Part shown: positions 9,070 to 21,776 of the stretch, piece by piece
How the letters are laid out: the number at the start of each line of letters is the position of its first letter
Numbering within the stretch: position 1 is the stretch's first letter
Assembly: GCA_030015575.1 (NCBI GenBank)
Contig: CM057338.1
Span: 132,891,546-132,955,545, forward strand
Length of the DNA: 64,000 nucleotides
DNA from: Agapanthus africanus
Taxonomy: Eukaryota > Streptophyta > Magnoliopsida > Asparagales > Amaryllidaceae
Direction: 5' to 3'
Notes under the pieces: generated by a model
The model's input: only the letters and a program-made list of their open reading frames with translations
Databases searched by the model: none
What the model was told of the DNA's origin: nothing
Translations under genes and position numbers: made by a program

Positions 9070-11899
9070 TGTCACGCCCCGCTTCCCAGAGTACGCTAGA
9101 TTGGGCGCGTGACATAGCCAACCATGCTACCTGTGGGTAGGAAGTATCCATCCACAGTCACATTACGGCTGAAGTGATACCAAGAACAAGATAAAACTAT
9201 CTAAAACATGTCCATAATTCAGAATAACAGGAGTCAATAATAAATAAATGCGGAAGCAAATGATCCAATACAAATAACTGAAAAGTGTGTCCCATAATGC
9301 GGGCTCACATCAGGAAATGAATGCAGGAAATAAAACTAACTACTACTAACTCACAGCTCAGCCTGCTGGCTGAAGTACTCCTGCTTGGACTGCAACAGCG
9401 GTACAGAATCTGGGCCATGCAAAACCCAGACGTCAGCGCGTCATGTCAACAAGTAATATAATATGAACAATGTAACAGGCAATGCAAAATAGACATGAAT
9501 AAAGCAATAATGTGAAACAAGCAGTGCAGGGTAGTGTGCAGTGGGTAACTAAACTGTTCAATCAGGTTTTCTATTCTAAAGTCTTTGAAATCAATTGATG
9601 AATCGTCGATGTAACTCAATAGTATCCCGTGCGTGCCCGGGACCACGGTCAAGGTTCTCGGGGCTGAATCCGAGACGTGCCGCTAGGCAGTAACAAGTAG
9701 CAGGATGGGCGAGTGATGTCGGCATCATCACTCCGGGGCTGGCTTAGCCCGTAAGACTGATCAGAACAGGTATCGAACTGTTGAGTTACAAGTCGGTTTC
9801 ACCTTTGATTTCCCCATACCCCCAAGTTATGTATGTCAGGTCAGGTATTCAGTAATCAAGAAACTAATGCCAACACAGGATCAGGTAAAAGCAGGTTTGT
9901 CTGGATAGACAACAGGAACGGTCCATGAGAACTACATGTCAGGTTTGTTGGCATTAGACACAAGATCAGGTAACGGGTACGCTAGATTGGTACATCAGGT
10001 CAAGTCAACAGTATACGGTACCATGTCAAGTGTATCAATATATATAAATGTGTAGCCATGTCAGGTCAAGATGTAAACACTATCGTGGGTGTACTCACGA
10101 TCAGATATATAATCAAACACGGGTATTAACAACATGAAATAAGTAATGAATTAAATAATAAGCATGTTTCATTCCATCACAAGAGTGCAGTAATACAATG
10201 TAGTCGTTTAGTCATGTTAACAGGTTTAAGCACCCTTAGCGGTGCAATAAATTATGTAACGGTTCAATACAGTTATTTCAGGTTAAATGCATGCGAGTGT
10301 CCGAATGTAACAGAACTACAGGGATATTTGCTACCAGTTATTTTAACAGTAAAATGTGATTGAACAAGTAGACTTAATTATTGGGTTCAAATTGGCAAAC
10401 TGTAAATTCCATTTTTAATAGTAAAATGATATAATGCAACATCGCAACCGAAATGGGAAAACGATTGTACCAAGCTAATTTTACAGGTTTAGGGTGTCAA
10501 TACATATATAAATATACTGTATAGCATGTTGCAAGGGGTACTTGCCTCGACGGGTCGCGAACCGGGAAAACGGAACGTATCGTCGGCGGGGAAACTCGCG
10601 ACGGACGCACGGTTTACGGATTGAACCCAAACAACGAACCAAGGAACCACACGGGTCAGAGTACTCTGCTGGATTGTCGGGACACGTCACCGGCACGACC
10701 GGATTCCGGCGAACAGCGACTACAAATTCCAGAATTTAATGAACAGCCAAAGGAGAAACATAAAGAAGGAATGGAAGGAGGAAGAGGAAAGATAGCTTAC
10801 TGGTGATCCAGAGGGTGTGACGGCGGTGAGATCGACGGCGGTGAGGCGCCGGCGAGGAGGTCACAGCGGTTAGGGTTAGGGCTCGGGTATGGAACGTTGG
10901 TGCAGGGAAAGGAAAACGGAGAGGGAGAGGAGATGGTTGGGGGTGCTGGAGTGCGCAGGTGGTGAGGATGGTGCTGGTGGTGGCGTGGATGGCGACGACG
11001 AGAGGCCGCCGGCGATAGGCTATGAGGGTGGAGGCTCGGGTAAACAAAAGAAGAAGGAGGAGATGGCGATGAGAGGGAGACTCAGGTGAGGGCGAGGAGA
11101 CGACGAGGCCGGCGAGGGTGGTGTCGGCGTTGAGCTGCGGCGGCGAGGGGCACGCGGCTGGGGGTTCTCGTGGGGTTGGGTTTCTCGCAAGGGCTTCTGA
11201 GTTTTCTGTTCTCGTGATGAGGAAAGAAAAATGAGGGGGGAAATAATATAAGAGAGAGGGAGAGAGATTTGAGGGAGAGAGAGAAAGAGAGACGGTGAGG
11301 GATAGAGAGAGAGAGAGAGAGAGAGAAGGGTAGGGGCCCACGGGCAATTATCAGCCTCGTGATTGGCTGAGAAAGAAAGTTGCAAGGATTTATACTGTTC
11401 ATCAAAATATTTATTCTGTTAAAAGTATTCTGATTTGTTAATGTTAACGAAATATATAAGGTTTTAAAGATTATAGAAATTTGGGATTTTGGCGCTAAAT
11501 AAAACATTTCCAAATCGCGCCCGGGTCGGGTCCAAAAATTCGAAATTTAAATAATAGGATTTTAAGCGGGTTCCAAATTTTAAAATGAGGTGTTTTATGA
11601 TTAAAAATCATACCCTCAAGACAGACACCTGTACGCGCGCGTAGCCATCCAAACTCGCCCGTTTCACCGAACAGGACGAGAACTCGATGCACGGACGCTA
11701 CCACAAGACTAGGGGTGTCAAGTAGGCCAAGATGAATATTTTTAATTTTATTTTAGATGCCAAAATTTGTTATATGCAGAAATGACTATGCCAGATAAAA
11801 TTTTACAGTAAGTGACAAACAGGCAGGCTAAATGAACTGAGTACCACATTAATGCTCAAACAGTCACAGAAATTAGTAGTATTGGGCTCGGGTGTTACA
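9070..11899 (-). repeat. 3' LTR of element D
   Basis: On the minus strand it runs from TGTAACACCCGAGCCC to GGCGTGACA, and matches 23506-26324. It carries a TATA box (11388-11395), a GA/CT microsatellite (about 11270-11330) and a CT-rich leader. It also has a CCCTAACCCTAACC telo-like motif (about 10870-10883) and an inverted pair CTAATGCCAAC / GTTGGCATTAG (9864-9874, 9947-9957). Long open frames on both strands at 10736-11513 are low-complexity leader sequence. Confidence 0.92.
11388..11395 (-). promoter_or_regulatory. TATA box in the D 3' LTR
   Basis: GTATAAAT on the minus strand stands just upstream of the CT-rich leader. The same octamer is in the other LTR at 25813-25820. This is the only good TATA match ahead of the leader, so transcription probably starts about 30 bases further on. 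Confidence 0.6.
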
Positions 11900-11945
11900 T
11901 TATACCCAACTACAAAAAGAATTTCGTCCTCGAAATTCCAAGAAT
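11900..11945 (-). other. Polypurine tract region of element D
   Basis: The minus strand reads TTTCGAGGACGAAATTCTTT and then a purine-richer stretch directly before the 3' LTR. This is the usual sequence in front of the 3' LTR in Tekay-type elements, and element F has the same motif at 18542-18590. Confidence 0.8.
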
Positions 11946-11959
11946 ACAAGATAGAAAAC

Positions 11960-14900
11960 TACAGAAAAAGGTGAGGAAACTTCTACCGGATCTCATCTTC
12001 TCGTTCCCAAGTGGACTCTCCATGCAATCGATTACCCCAAGAAACAAGCATCAGGGGGATAACCTTGTTCTTAAGAACCTTTTCCCTTCAATCCACGATT
12101 TCAACCGGTCGCTCCTCAAAAGTCAAATCTTCTCGTACTGTTAACTCCGAATGATCAAAAACGTGTGTTTCATCTCGAACATACTTTCGTAGTTGAGATA
12201 CGTGAAACGCATCGTGCACACCTGCCAAGGACTGCGGTAACGCCAAACGGTACGCTACCTCTCCAACACGCTCCAATATCTCAAAGGGTCCAACGAATCG
12301 AGGACTAAGCTTTTCTCGACTCCCAAAACGAATCACCCCTCTAGTCGGTGATATCTTCAAGAATACCAAATCACCCACGGCGAACTCTAGAGGTCTTCTT
12401 GACGTGTCAGCCCAACTCTTCTGTCTGTCTTGAGCTGCCTTCATATGATTTTTGATAGTGTTAACCTTCTCAACTGTCTACACCACCAAATCTGGTCCCA
12501 ACAATCTTCGTTCACCGACATCATCCCAACAAACAGGTGAACGGCATTTACGACCATACAAAGCTTCAAACGGAGCCATCTGGATAGTTGCTTGAAAACT
12601 GTTGTTGTAAGAAAACTCCACCAAGTGTAGATGATCCTCCCATGAACCCTTGAAGTCCAACATGCATGCTCTCAACATGTCTTCAAGAGTTTGGATCGTT
12701 CTCTCCGACTGACCATCAGTTTGAGGATGATAAGCTGTGCTAAACTTCAATCGAGTCCCCAAACTTTCCTGTAAACTCCTCCAGAAGTGTGATTAGAACC
12801 GAGTGTCCCGATCGGACACGATGCTCACCGGTACTCCATGCAATCTTATAATCTCCTGCATGTACCGCTCTGCCAAAGTCTCTGTTGATTGACCAACCCG
12901 GAAAGGAATAAAGTGAGCAGCCTTGGTCAACCAATCAACAATCACCCATACTGCATTGTTGCCTTTTGGACTCCGCGGTAAAGCCGTCATGAAATCCATG
13001 GTTATATGTTCCCACTTCCACTGAGGAATCAGAAGTGGTTGCAATAAACCAGCAACCCTTTGATGTTCAGCCTTAACTTGCTGACACACCAAGCACTTAG
13101 CCACAAAGCGAGCAATCTCCTGTTTCATGCCTTCCCACCAGAAATGCTGTCGAATATCTCGGTACATCTTTGTGCCTCCTGGATGTACAGAATAAGCTGA
13201 ACTGTGTGCCTCCTTCATAAGCTCTTCACAACATCTCCCTTTGGCACACACAAACGGCAACCATATATCAACGAACCATCTTCATGGATCAATAAATCTG
13301 TTCGTAGTCCGGCTTCAACTTGCTCTCGAAACTTTTGCAGTCTAGGATCCTGCGATTGTGCTGCTTTAATTTTCTCAATCAAAGACGACTGCACTTGTAA
13401 CTGCATCAACCGTCCCGTAGAACGCGGTAGCACAACCTCCAAGTCAAATCTTCGAAAATCTGCAACGATCTCCTTCTGCGTAGTTAACACCTGAATTGCT
13501 GGTAACCGACTAAGCGCATCCGGCACGATGTTAACCTTCCCCGGATGGTACCTAAGATCAAGATCGTAGTCAGCCATCAGCTCCAACCATCTACGCCGCC
13601 TCATATTTAGCTCGTTCTGAGTGAACACATACTTCAAGCTCTTATGATCGGTAAAAACTTCGACTCTCTCGCCCAAAAGGTAGTGTCTCCAAATCTTCAA
13701 AGCGAAGATCACAGCCGCAAGCTCCAAGTCATGAGTTGGATAATTCTTCTCATGGGTCTTCAGTTGTCTCGATGCGTATGCTACAACCTTCCCATGCAGC
13801 ATCAAAACACATCCCAATCTTTTCCCAGATGCGTCGCTGTGAATCACCAATCCTCCGGAATTGTCTGGCATGGTCAGAATAGGGGCGGTTATCAACTTCT
13901 GCTTCAACGTCTCAAAAGCTAACGCACAATTATCTGTCCATACAAAAGGTACCTCCTTGCGCGTAAGCTTGGTCAACGGCTCTGCCATACGAGCAAAGTT
14001 CTCCACAAATCTCCTGTAGTATCCGGCTAATCCAAGGAAACTTCTTATCTCAGCAACATTCTTTGGAATCGGCCAATCTCGAACTGCTGCAATCTTTTCG
14101 GGATCAACGGTGATTCCATCGCCCGACACAACATGCCTCAGAAACTTCACTTCCTCCAGCCAAAATTCGCACTTACTCATCTTCGCATACAATTTCTCCT
14201 GTCTCGGCGTCTGCAGTGCGATCTTTAAATGCTCAGCATGCTCCTCAAAACTCCTCGAGTAAACCAGAATATCTTCAATGAATACCACGATAAACTGGTC
14301 CAAGAACGGTGAAAAGATTCGGTTCATCAAGTCCATGAATACTACCGGCGCATTCGTTACTCCGAAGGGCATCACTAAGTACTCGTAAAGTCCGTACCAA
14401 GTTCGAAACGCCGTCTTGCAAATATCTTCTGCTTTCACTCGAACCTGATGATATCCGGATCGCAAATCCAGCTTCGAGAATACCCTCGCGCCACTAAGCT
14501 GCTCAAAAAATTCTCCAATGCGAGTGATCGGGTACTTGTTCTTAATAGTCACCCGGTTTAATTCTCGATAGTCGATGCACATCCTTCTCGTGCCATCCTT
14601 CTTCTTTACTAGAAGAACTGGAGCTCCCCAAGGTGAGTTACTGCTTCTAATCCAACCCTTCTCAAGCAATTCAGTAACCTGATTCTTAACTTCTTCCAAC
14701 TCTACTGGTGCCATTGGATAATACGCTTTAGATACTGGCGCTGCACCAGGAATAAGATCAATTGCGAACTCCACGTCTCGCTTCGGCGGTAAACCCGATA
14801 TATCTTCAAATACGTCCATAAAATCGCGAACAACCGCCGGCTCTTCACTACTATCAACTTCCATTGCTGCAAGAATATTGTTTGTCGGCCTAGCCCTAAA

Positions 14901-15347
14901 CTCGACTGGCCCGACAGAACTGCTTCCTCCAGTGAAGGTAAACTCGGGATGTCCGGGAATCTGGAAAATTACTTTCTTTGCTCTACAATCAATGTGAGCG
15001 TGGAAAGTGCTAAGAAAATCCATTCCCAAGACGACTTCGTAGCTGCCCGTATCAATCACAAAGAAATCTGCAAAGAGTTCCCGTCCGCACACAACAACTG
15101 TACAATCTTTACACTCCCTACTAGATATGATTTTCCCATTCCCAGTGTGTATGTCCCAGAAACTAGACAGGGTCATGCAGGTAATCGAGTGTGTAGTTAT
15201 AAATTTGGATGACATAAAACAGTGGGATGCACCAGAATCAAATAATGCCAATGCGGGAAAACCATGAACGAGTAAGGTACCTGAAACGACTTCTCCTGAC
15301 GCCTTGGCTTCCTCAGCTGTCAAGGTAAAAGCCCGAGCCTGATTAGG
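11960..15347 (-). pseudogene. Element D pol: protease, reverse transcriptase, RNase H, integrase, chromodomain
   Basis: Domains in order on the minus strand: aspartic protease ([13 protein letters not shown], near 15240); reverse transcriptase ([44 protein letters not shown]); thumb ([18 protein letters not shown]); RNase H ([20 protein letters not shown]); integrase zinc finger (HPGGTKMYRDIRQHFWWEG ... CLVCQQVK) and catalytic core ([33 protein letters not shown]). At the end are a GPFEILERVGEVAYRLALP-type segment and a chromodomain-like stretch (about 11965-12085, with STWEREDE). It starts at the TTAGG target duplication of F. Open over most of its length, with about three or four breaks. 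Fossil. Confidence 0.93.
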
Positions 15348-18300
15348 TGTCACGTCCCGCTTCCCGGTGTACGGAGAAGTGGACACGACGAGGCCCGCTA
15401 CGTATGTACTCAGAAGTACATACGCTAAGCGTATCTAAGCAATATAAAAGTAATACACAAGAGACAAGAGATATAGAATTAACAGCAACTTTATTAATAA
15501 CATTCTTTATACAATGCATGAAAGGAAATACAACTGGAATAAAAGATGCCTAAACAATGGCATAACAGGGAATGAAAAGTACTGAAAAGAAAAGTGTACA
15601 ATGAAACTACTGTGCAGGGTCTTCAGTAAACTGCTCCAAGTCTTCTTGCGATGGCTCAATTTCTGCCGGGTCCAAACCACCTGACGACATTCAAAGAAGA
15701 GAGAAACAGAATGTCGTCAGCGAACAAATCGCTCGGTAATTCCCAAAAATAAGAGGAGAAATAGAATAGACAGAGAGTAAGAGAGAGAGGGAGAGGGTGG
15801 CTTTTACAGTTGTATTATATTGTTATATTATTTTAGTATGGTGTTAACGCTGTTGTTGTAGCTTGGTACAGAAGGATGCCAGTATATACGAGAGGGGTCT
15901 CAGTATGCCAGAGACCAGGGCAAATGGAAGTACAAGGCTCCGTTATACAACCCGGAACAACGGCAATTGGATTCGTGTTAGGTGTCTTAATCTTACCGTC
16001 TCGTGCCACCTTTAACACCTTCCGTACCAATCTACCCCTTAAACCCCGCGATGTCTTGTTTGTATTGTTATCTTGTAAATTGTGTTGATTGTATGATTGA
16101 TTGACTGACTGACCGAAACCATGATATCAGGAAACGGTTATAACCATAGAGTCATGTAAATGGAATACTGGAAACATGTAAAAGGAATATATCCATGGTT
16201 CGGTTCAGCCAAATTGTGTAAATTGATGATTGTATTCATGGATTCATGTGTTCATATTGAATTGGAATCTTGTAGATTATAAGTTGACTTGAATCATATT
16301 CAAGTCAGATTATGATCAGACTCAAACCCGAGTCAGACCGTAGAAATGTAAATCGAAGTACTATAATTGCTAGGGTCCTTAGGGTAATTTATAAAACTTG
16401 AGGGGGGTTTATGTAAAAATACTTTTGTATAGTTTTCAAAATACAACTCAAGTATTTAATTATCGTCTTTATGTACATACAACAATTTAATGATCAAGAT
16501 AAATATGTATACATGTTCAAATAACATGAAATGAGTCAAGTATATTATACGAGTAACTACCAAAAACAATGCTGTAAAGAAATATTATGTACGACTAATT
16601 AATCAAGTCAAACGAATGCGAGAACATAAACAAAAATATGGCTCTAAGTGTTTTGCATGCGTGAGTTCCAGTTTCACCTAAATACGACTACCGGTTTGAG
16701 AGATATATATGTTTTCGTATCGTCGCGCAAAACAGATCAGAATCTATTCGGCACCGTCACATATTTTTAAAATGCAGTTTGAGTTAATTTCCATCGGTTT
16801 TCAGGTTATTAAAAGTACTAGAAAATTGTAGGTATTTCAATGAACTTATCGAAAACACCAAGATTCACATGATTTGGATTTCTGAAGCTCTAGTTATGAT
16901 CATTTTAATATCAGCGTTTAAAACAGAAATTCAGATTTCTGGACAGCAACTATATATTCTATTGCAAAGCCTATATCAGGTTGTTTCATGAATTCCTAAG
17001 TAATATAATATACAGAAAATTATAGTTCTATCAATGGTGCATCTACACATCTAAATTTTGTCACAAACGGACATCGGGTGTTCGAGTTATGTCCAATTTA
17101 AAACAGTGTGCGAATCGGAACAGATTCTGTCCAGATCCGTCACTTAATATTGTAACACAGTTTTCTTTATCTTAGATGGGTTTTTAGTAAAACTATAAAA
17201 CTAAGAAAATCTAGATCATTCGATGTAGATATCAAAAACAGCTGATTTTGCTCAATTTGGATACCGGTATACCAAGTTATATGTCCTAGAAATTGACCGA
17301 TAACTGCAGTTTTCTGTTTTACGATCAGTGAATAAATACGATGTAATTCCTAAACCGTTATGCGGATCGATCTAAATTTTTTACAGCATGTATAAAATAA
17401 TATAATCTATCATATGTAAATTCCGTGAAATTTTCAGAAGTAAAAATTAATTTCTAAAAATTATTTTAAAGCTAAAGGTATTGATGTGTATACTAAAATC
17501 GGCAAAAAGATTAACTAGTATTTTTATGCAAGCTTCATCCTTTCTTTTAATAACAAAACCGATTACATGAGATATCGCAGATATATTGTGGCATGAAATC
17601 TTTGTTCTCACAACTTGTAATAAACATTCATAATCATGAACAAAGAATTGAAAACACTTTAATTTGAACAAGAAGCAATAAGATATTTATTAAACCATAT
17701 AGAACCATATATATCTAGATTTATATATATGTATATGTTTATCTTTATCTTCTCTTATGGATTACGATATGAAAAGAATAGCGGGTTTACAAGATATGAC
17801 AAAAGGAGAATAAAGATATGGAGAGGGAGAGAGAGAAAGGACTTACATGCACAAGCCGGTATTGTCACCGGGCTTGTCTATCTGCCGATAGTCTCGCGTT
17901 ACTAGCGAGACCTTCTTGAAGACTTCTTCATGTTCTTCTTCTTGGACTCTAGATGAAGAGGGAGAAGTGGGGGATAGAAAAATGTGAGGAAAGAAAAGAT
18001 AGAGGAGGACAATAAAGATGGTGTAATGGTGAATTATGTATAATAATATATGCATTCAATATGAGAATTAAAAGAGAAATGAAAGGTCACCAATCATTTT
18101 GGAAATGAAAGGTCTCATTTGTAGGTTATGAGAAGAATAAAAAATGATAAAAAATAATTGGAAGAATGGGGATTTGAACATGTGACTTATGAAATAACAA
18201 TGTAAAGACTTAACCAATAAGCTACAAGGTTGTTCATGCACATATTTAATTAGAATTAAATATATGTTGTTGCTTAAAAAGAAAGTGGGCTTTTCAGATG

Positions 18301-18541
18301 GGCTGTAGAGAATAAGAATAATGGATTTGGGTTAAATATTTATGAAAGGAAAAATAAGAATGAGAAGTTAAAAACTTAAATATAAGAAAAAGAAATTGTA
18401 CCTAGAAAAAAAATACATAATAGATTGAGGAATAAAATAATAATAAATTTAGGAGAAAACAGAAAATACCAAGTACAAATAAATACGGTATATTATTGAA
18501 GAGGGATAATACAAATGTATAAAGATTTTGGGGTCGTTACA
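15348..18541 (-). repeat. 3' LTR of element F
   Basis: This LTR appears to keep the original order, because its TGTCACGTCCCGCTTCCCGGTGTACGG edge matches the pattern at the edge of the D LTR. It contains a CT/GA-rich leader (about 15780-15800), an AT-rich body and a tRNA-like block (18168-18233). Short ORFs such as 15876-16088 recur, inverted, at 19931-20143 and are not genes. Confidence 0.88.
18168..18233 (-). repeat. tRNA-derived (SINE-like) block in the F 3' LTR
   Basis: The minus strand shows an A-box-like TAGCTTATTGGTTAAG followed about 35 bases later by a B-box GTTCAAATCCCC. That is the internal RNA polymerase III promoter layout of tRNAs and plant SINEs. No cloverleaf closes, so it is not a working tRNA gene. 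A copy lies at 21713-21776 in the other LTR. Confidence 0.55.
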
Positions 18542-18877
18542 TTCTACCCTCCTTAAAAATAATTTCGTCCTCGAAATTACTCAAGAAGGATGATGTAACA
18601 GAGTAAGGAAACAGGATTAGGATGATATCATCTTCGAGCTCCGTCGATTGATACTCTAACCAATTGAGCTAATATGCCAACGAGATACAAATAGAAAGGG
18701 TGAATAAGAGTTAAGAATTCAAAAGTCTTGAGATAGACTTCAACGAAGCCGAAGGTGGAGTTCAAGATGGATTCAAGGAATATGTACTGTAAAGAATGTT
18801 TTCAGTTGCTGTTTCTTGTGTTTTATATTGCTTAGGGTTCCATACAGCTCTGACCTGCATGGGCCACCAACAAAACC
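18542..18877 (-). other. Entire internal region of element F
   Basis: At the 18542 side is the polypurine-tract context (CTCGAGGACGAAATT-like on the minus strand). At the 18877 side is a diverged primer-site region ending in TCAGAGC. Near 18634-18680 (minus) is ATATTAGCTCAATTGGTTAG, a good tRNA 5' half with an A-box but no B-box. There is no ORF. Confidence 0.75.
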
Positions 18878-18901
18878 TGTCATGCCCCGCTTCCCGGTGT
18901 A

Positions 18902-20640
18902 GATTCGCACACTGTTTTTAAATTGGACATAACTCGAACACCCGATATCCGTTTGTGACAAAATTTAGATGTGTAGATGCACCATTGATAGAACTATAAT
19001 TTTCTGTATATTATATTACTTAGGAATGCATGAAACAACCTGATATAGGCTTTGCAATAGAATATATAGTTGCTGTCCATAAATCTGAATTTCTGTTTTA
19101 AACGCTGATATTAAAATGATCCTAACTAGAGCTTCAGAAATCCAAATCATGTGAATCTTGGTGTTTTCGATAAGTTCATCGAAATACCTACAATTTTCTA
19201 ATAATTTTAATAACCTGAAAACCGATGGAAATTAACTCAAACTGCATTTTAAAAATATGTGACGGTGCCGAATAGATTCTGATCTGTTTTGCGCGACGAT
19301 ACGAAAACATATATATCTCTCAAACCGGTAGTCGTATTTAGGTGAAACTGGAACTCACGCATGCAAAACACTTAAAGCCATATTTTTGTTTATGTTCTCG
19401 CATTCGTTTGACTTGATTAATTAGTTGTACATAATATTTCTTTACAGCATTGTTTTTGGTAGTTACTCGTATAATATACTTGACTCATTTCATGTTATTC
19501 GAACATGTATACATATTTATCTTGATCATTAAATTGTTGTATGTACATAAAGACGATAATTAAATACTTGAGTTGTATTTTGAAAACTATACAAAAGTAT
19601 TTTTACATAAAACCCCCTCAAGTTTTATAAATTACCCTAAGGACCCTAGCAATTATAGTACTTCGATTTACATTTCTACGGTTTGACTCGGGTTTGAGTC
19701 TGATCATAATCTGACTTGAATATGATTCAAGTCAACCTATAATCTACAAGATTCCAATTCAATATGAACACATGAATCCATGAATACAATCATCAATTTA
19801 CACAATTTGGCTGAACCGAACCATGGATATATTCCTTTTACATGTTTCCAGTATTTTATTTACATGACTCTACGGTTATAACCGTTTTCTGATATCATGG
19901 TTTCGGTCAGTCAGTCAATCAATCATACAATCAACACAATTTACAAGATAACAATACAAATAAGACATCGCGGGGTTTAAGGGGTAGATTGGTACGGAAG
20001 GTGTTAAAGGTGGCATGAGACGGTAAGATTAAGACACCTAACATGAATCCAATTGCCGTTGTTCCGGGTTGTATAACGGAGCCTTGTACTTCCATTTGCC
20101 CTGGTCTCTGGCATACTGAGACCCCTCTCGTATACACTGGCATCCTTCTGTACCAACCTACAACAACAGCGTTAATACCATACTATAATAATATAACAAT
20201 ATAATACAACTGTAAAAGCCACCCTCTCCCTCTCTCTCTTACTCTCTGTCTATTCTATTTCTCCTCTTATCTTTGGGGCTTACCGAGCGATTTGTTCGCT
20301 GACGACATTCTGTTTCTCTCTTCTTTGAATGTCGTCAGGTGGTTTGGACCCGGCAGAAGTTGAGCCATCGCAAGAAGACTTGGAGCAGTTTACTGAAGAC
20401 CCTGCACAGTAGTTTCATTGTACACTTTTCTTTTCAGTACTTTTCATTCCCTGTTATGCCACTGTTTAGGCATCTTTTATTCCAGTTGTATTTCCTTTCA
20501 TGCATTGTATAAAGAATGTTATTAATAAAGTTGTTGTTAATTCTATATCTCTTGTCTCTTGTGTATTACTTTTATATTGCTTAGATACGCTTAGCGTATG
20601 TATTTCTGAGTACATACGTAGCGGGCCTCGTCGCGTCCAC
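18902..20640. repeat. 1.74-kb inverted segment within the F 5' LTR
   Basis: It is the reverse complement of 15379-17116. A 21-bp sequence beginning TTTAAAAACAGTGTG is present at the right edge (20641-20661) and again, inverted, at the left edge (18902-18922). Both copies share a five-A run where the 3' LTR has four, so the duplication arose within this LTR. Confidence 0.88.
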
Positions 20641-21712
20641 TTTAAAAACAGTGTGCGAATCGGAACAGATTCTGTCCAGTTCCGTCACTTAATATTGTAA
20701 CACAGTTTTCTTTATCTTAAATGGGTTTTTAGTAAAACTATAAAACTAAGAAAATCTAGATCATTCGATGTAGATATCAAAAACAGCTGATTTTGCTCAA
20801 TTTGGATACCGGTATACCAAGTTATATGTCCCAGAAATTGACCGATAACTGCAGTTTTCTGTTTTACGATTAGTGAATAAATACGATATAATTCCTAAAC
20901 CGTTATGCGGATCGATCTAAAATTTTTACAGCATGTATAAAATAATATAATCTATCATATGTAAATTCCGTGAAATTTTCAGAAGTAAAAATTAATTTCT
21001 AAAAATTATTTTAAAGCTAAAGGTATTGATGTGTATACTAAAATCGGCAAAAAGATTAACTAGTATTTTTATGCAAGCTTCATCCTTTCTTTTAATAACA
21101 AAACCGATTACATGAGATATCGCAGATATATTGTGGCATGAAATCTTTGTTCTCACAACTTGTAATAAACATTCATAATCATGAACAAAGAATTGAAAAT
21201 ACTTTAATTTGAACAAGAAGCAATAAGATATTTATTAAACCATATAGAACCATATATATCTAGATTTATATATATGTATATGTTTATCTTTATCTTCTCT
21301 TATGGATTACGATATGAAAAGAATAGCGGGTTTACAAGATATGACAAAAGGAGAATAAAGATATGGAGAGGGAGAGGGAGAAAGGACTTACATGCACAAG
21401 CCGGTATTATCACCGGGCTTGTCTATCCGCCGATAGATTCGCGTTACCAGCGAGACCTTCTTGAAGACTTCTTCATGTTCTTCTTCTTGGACTCTAGATG
21501 AAGAGGGAGAAGTGGGAGATAGAAAAATGTGAGGAAAGAAAAGATAGAGGAGGACAATAAAGATGGTGTAATGGTGAATTATGTATAATAATATATGCAT
21601 TCAATATGAGAATTAAAAGAGAAATGAAAGGTCACCAATCATTTTGGAAATGAAAGGTCTCATTTGTAGGTTATGAGAAGAATAAAAAATGATAAAAAAT
21701 AATTGGAAGAAT

Positions 21713-21776
21713 GGGAATTTGAACATGTGACTTATGAAATAACAATGTAAAGACTTAACCAATGAGCTACAAGATT
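21713..21776 (-). repeat. tRNA-derived (SINE-like) block in the F 5' LTR
   Basis: Second copy of the A-box/B-box block at 18168-18233, with a few base differences. It lies outside the inverted segment, so its orientation is unchanged. Confidence 0.55.

Noticed and set aside
10736-11513. Open frames of up to 203 codons in the D LTR (and 25173-25830 in its partner)
   Set aside because: Low-complexity LTR leader with a GA microsatellite, changing frame between the two LTR copies; no domain.
15379-20640. Inverted pair taken as terminal inverted repeats of a DNA element
   Set aside because: The pair lies inside the two LTRs of F and does not reach the target duplications; an inversion in one LTR explains it.
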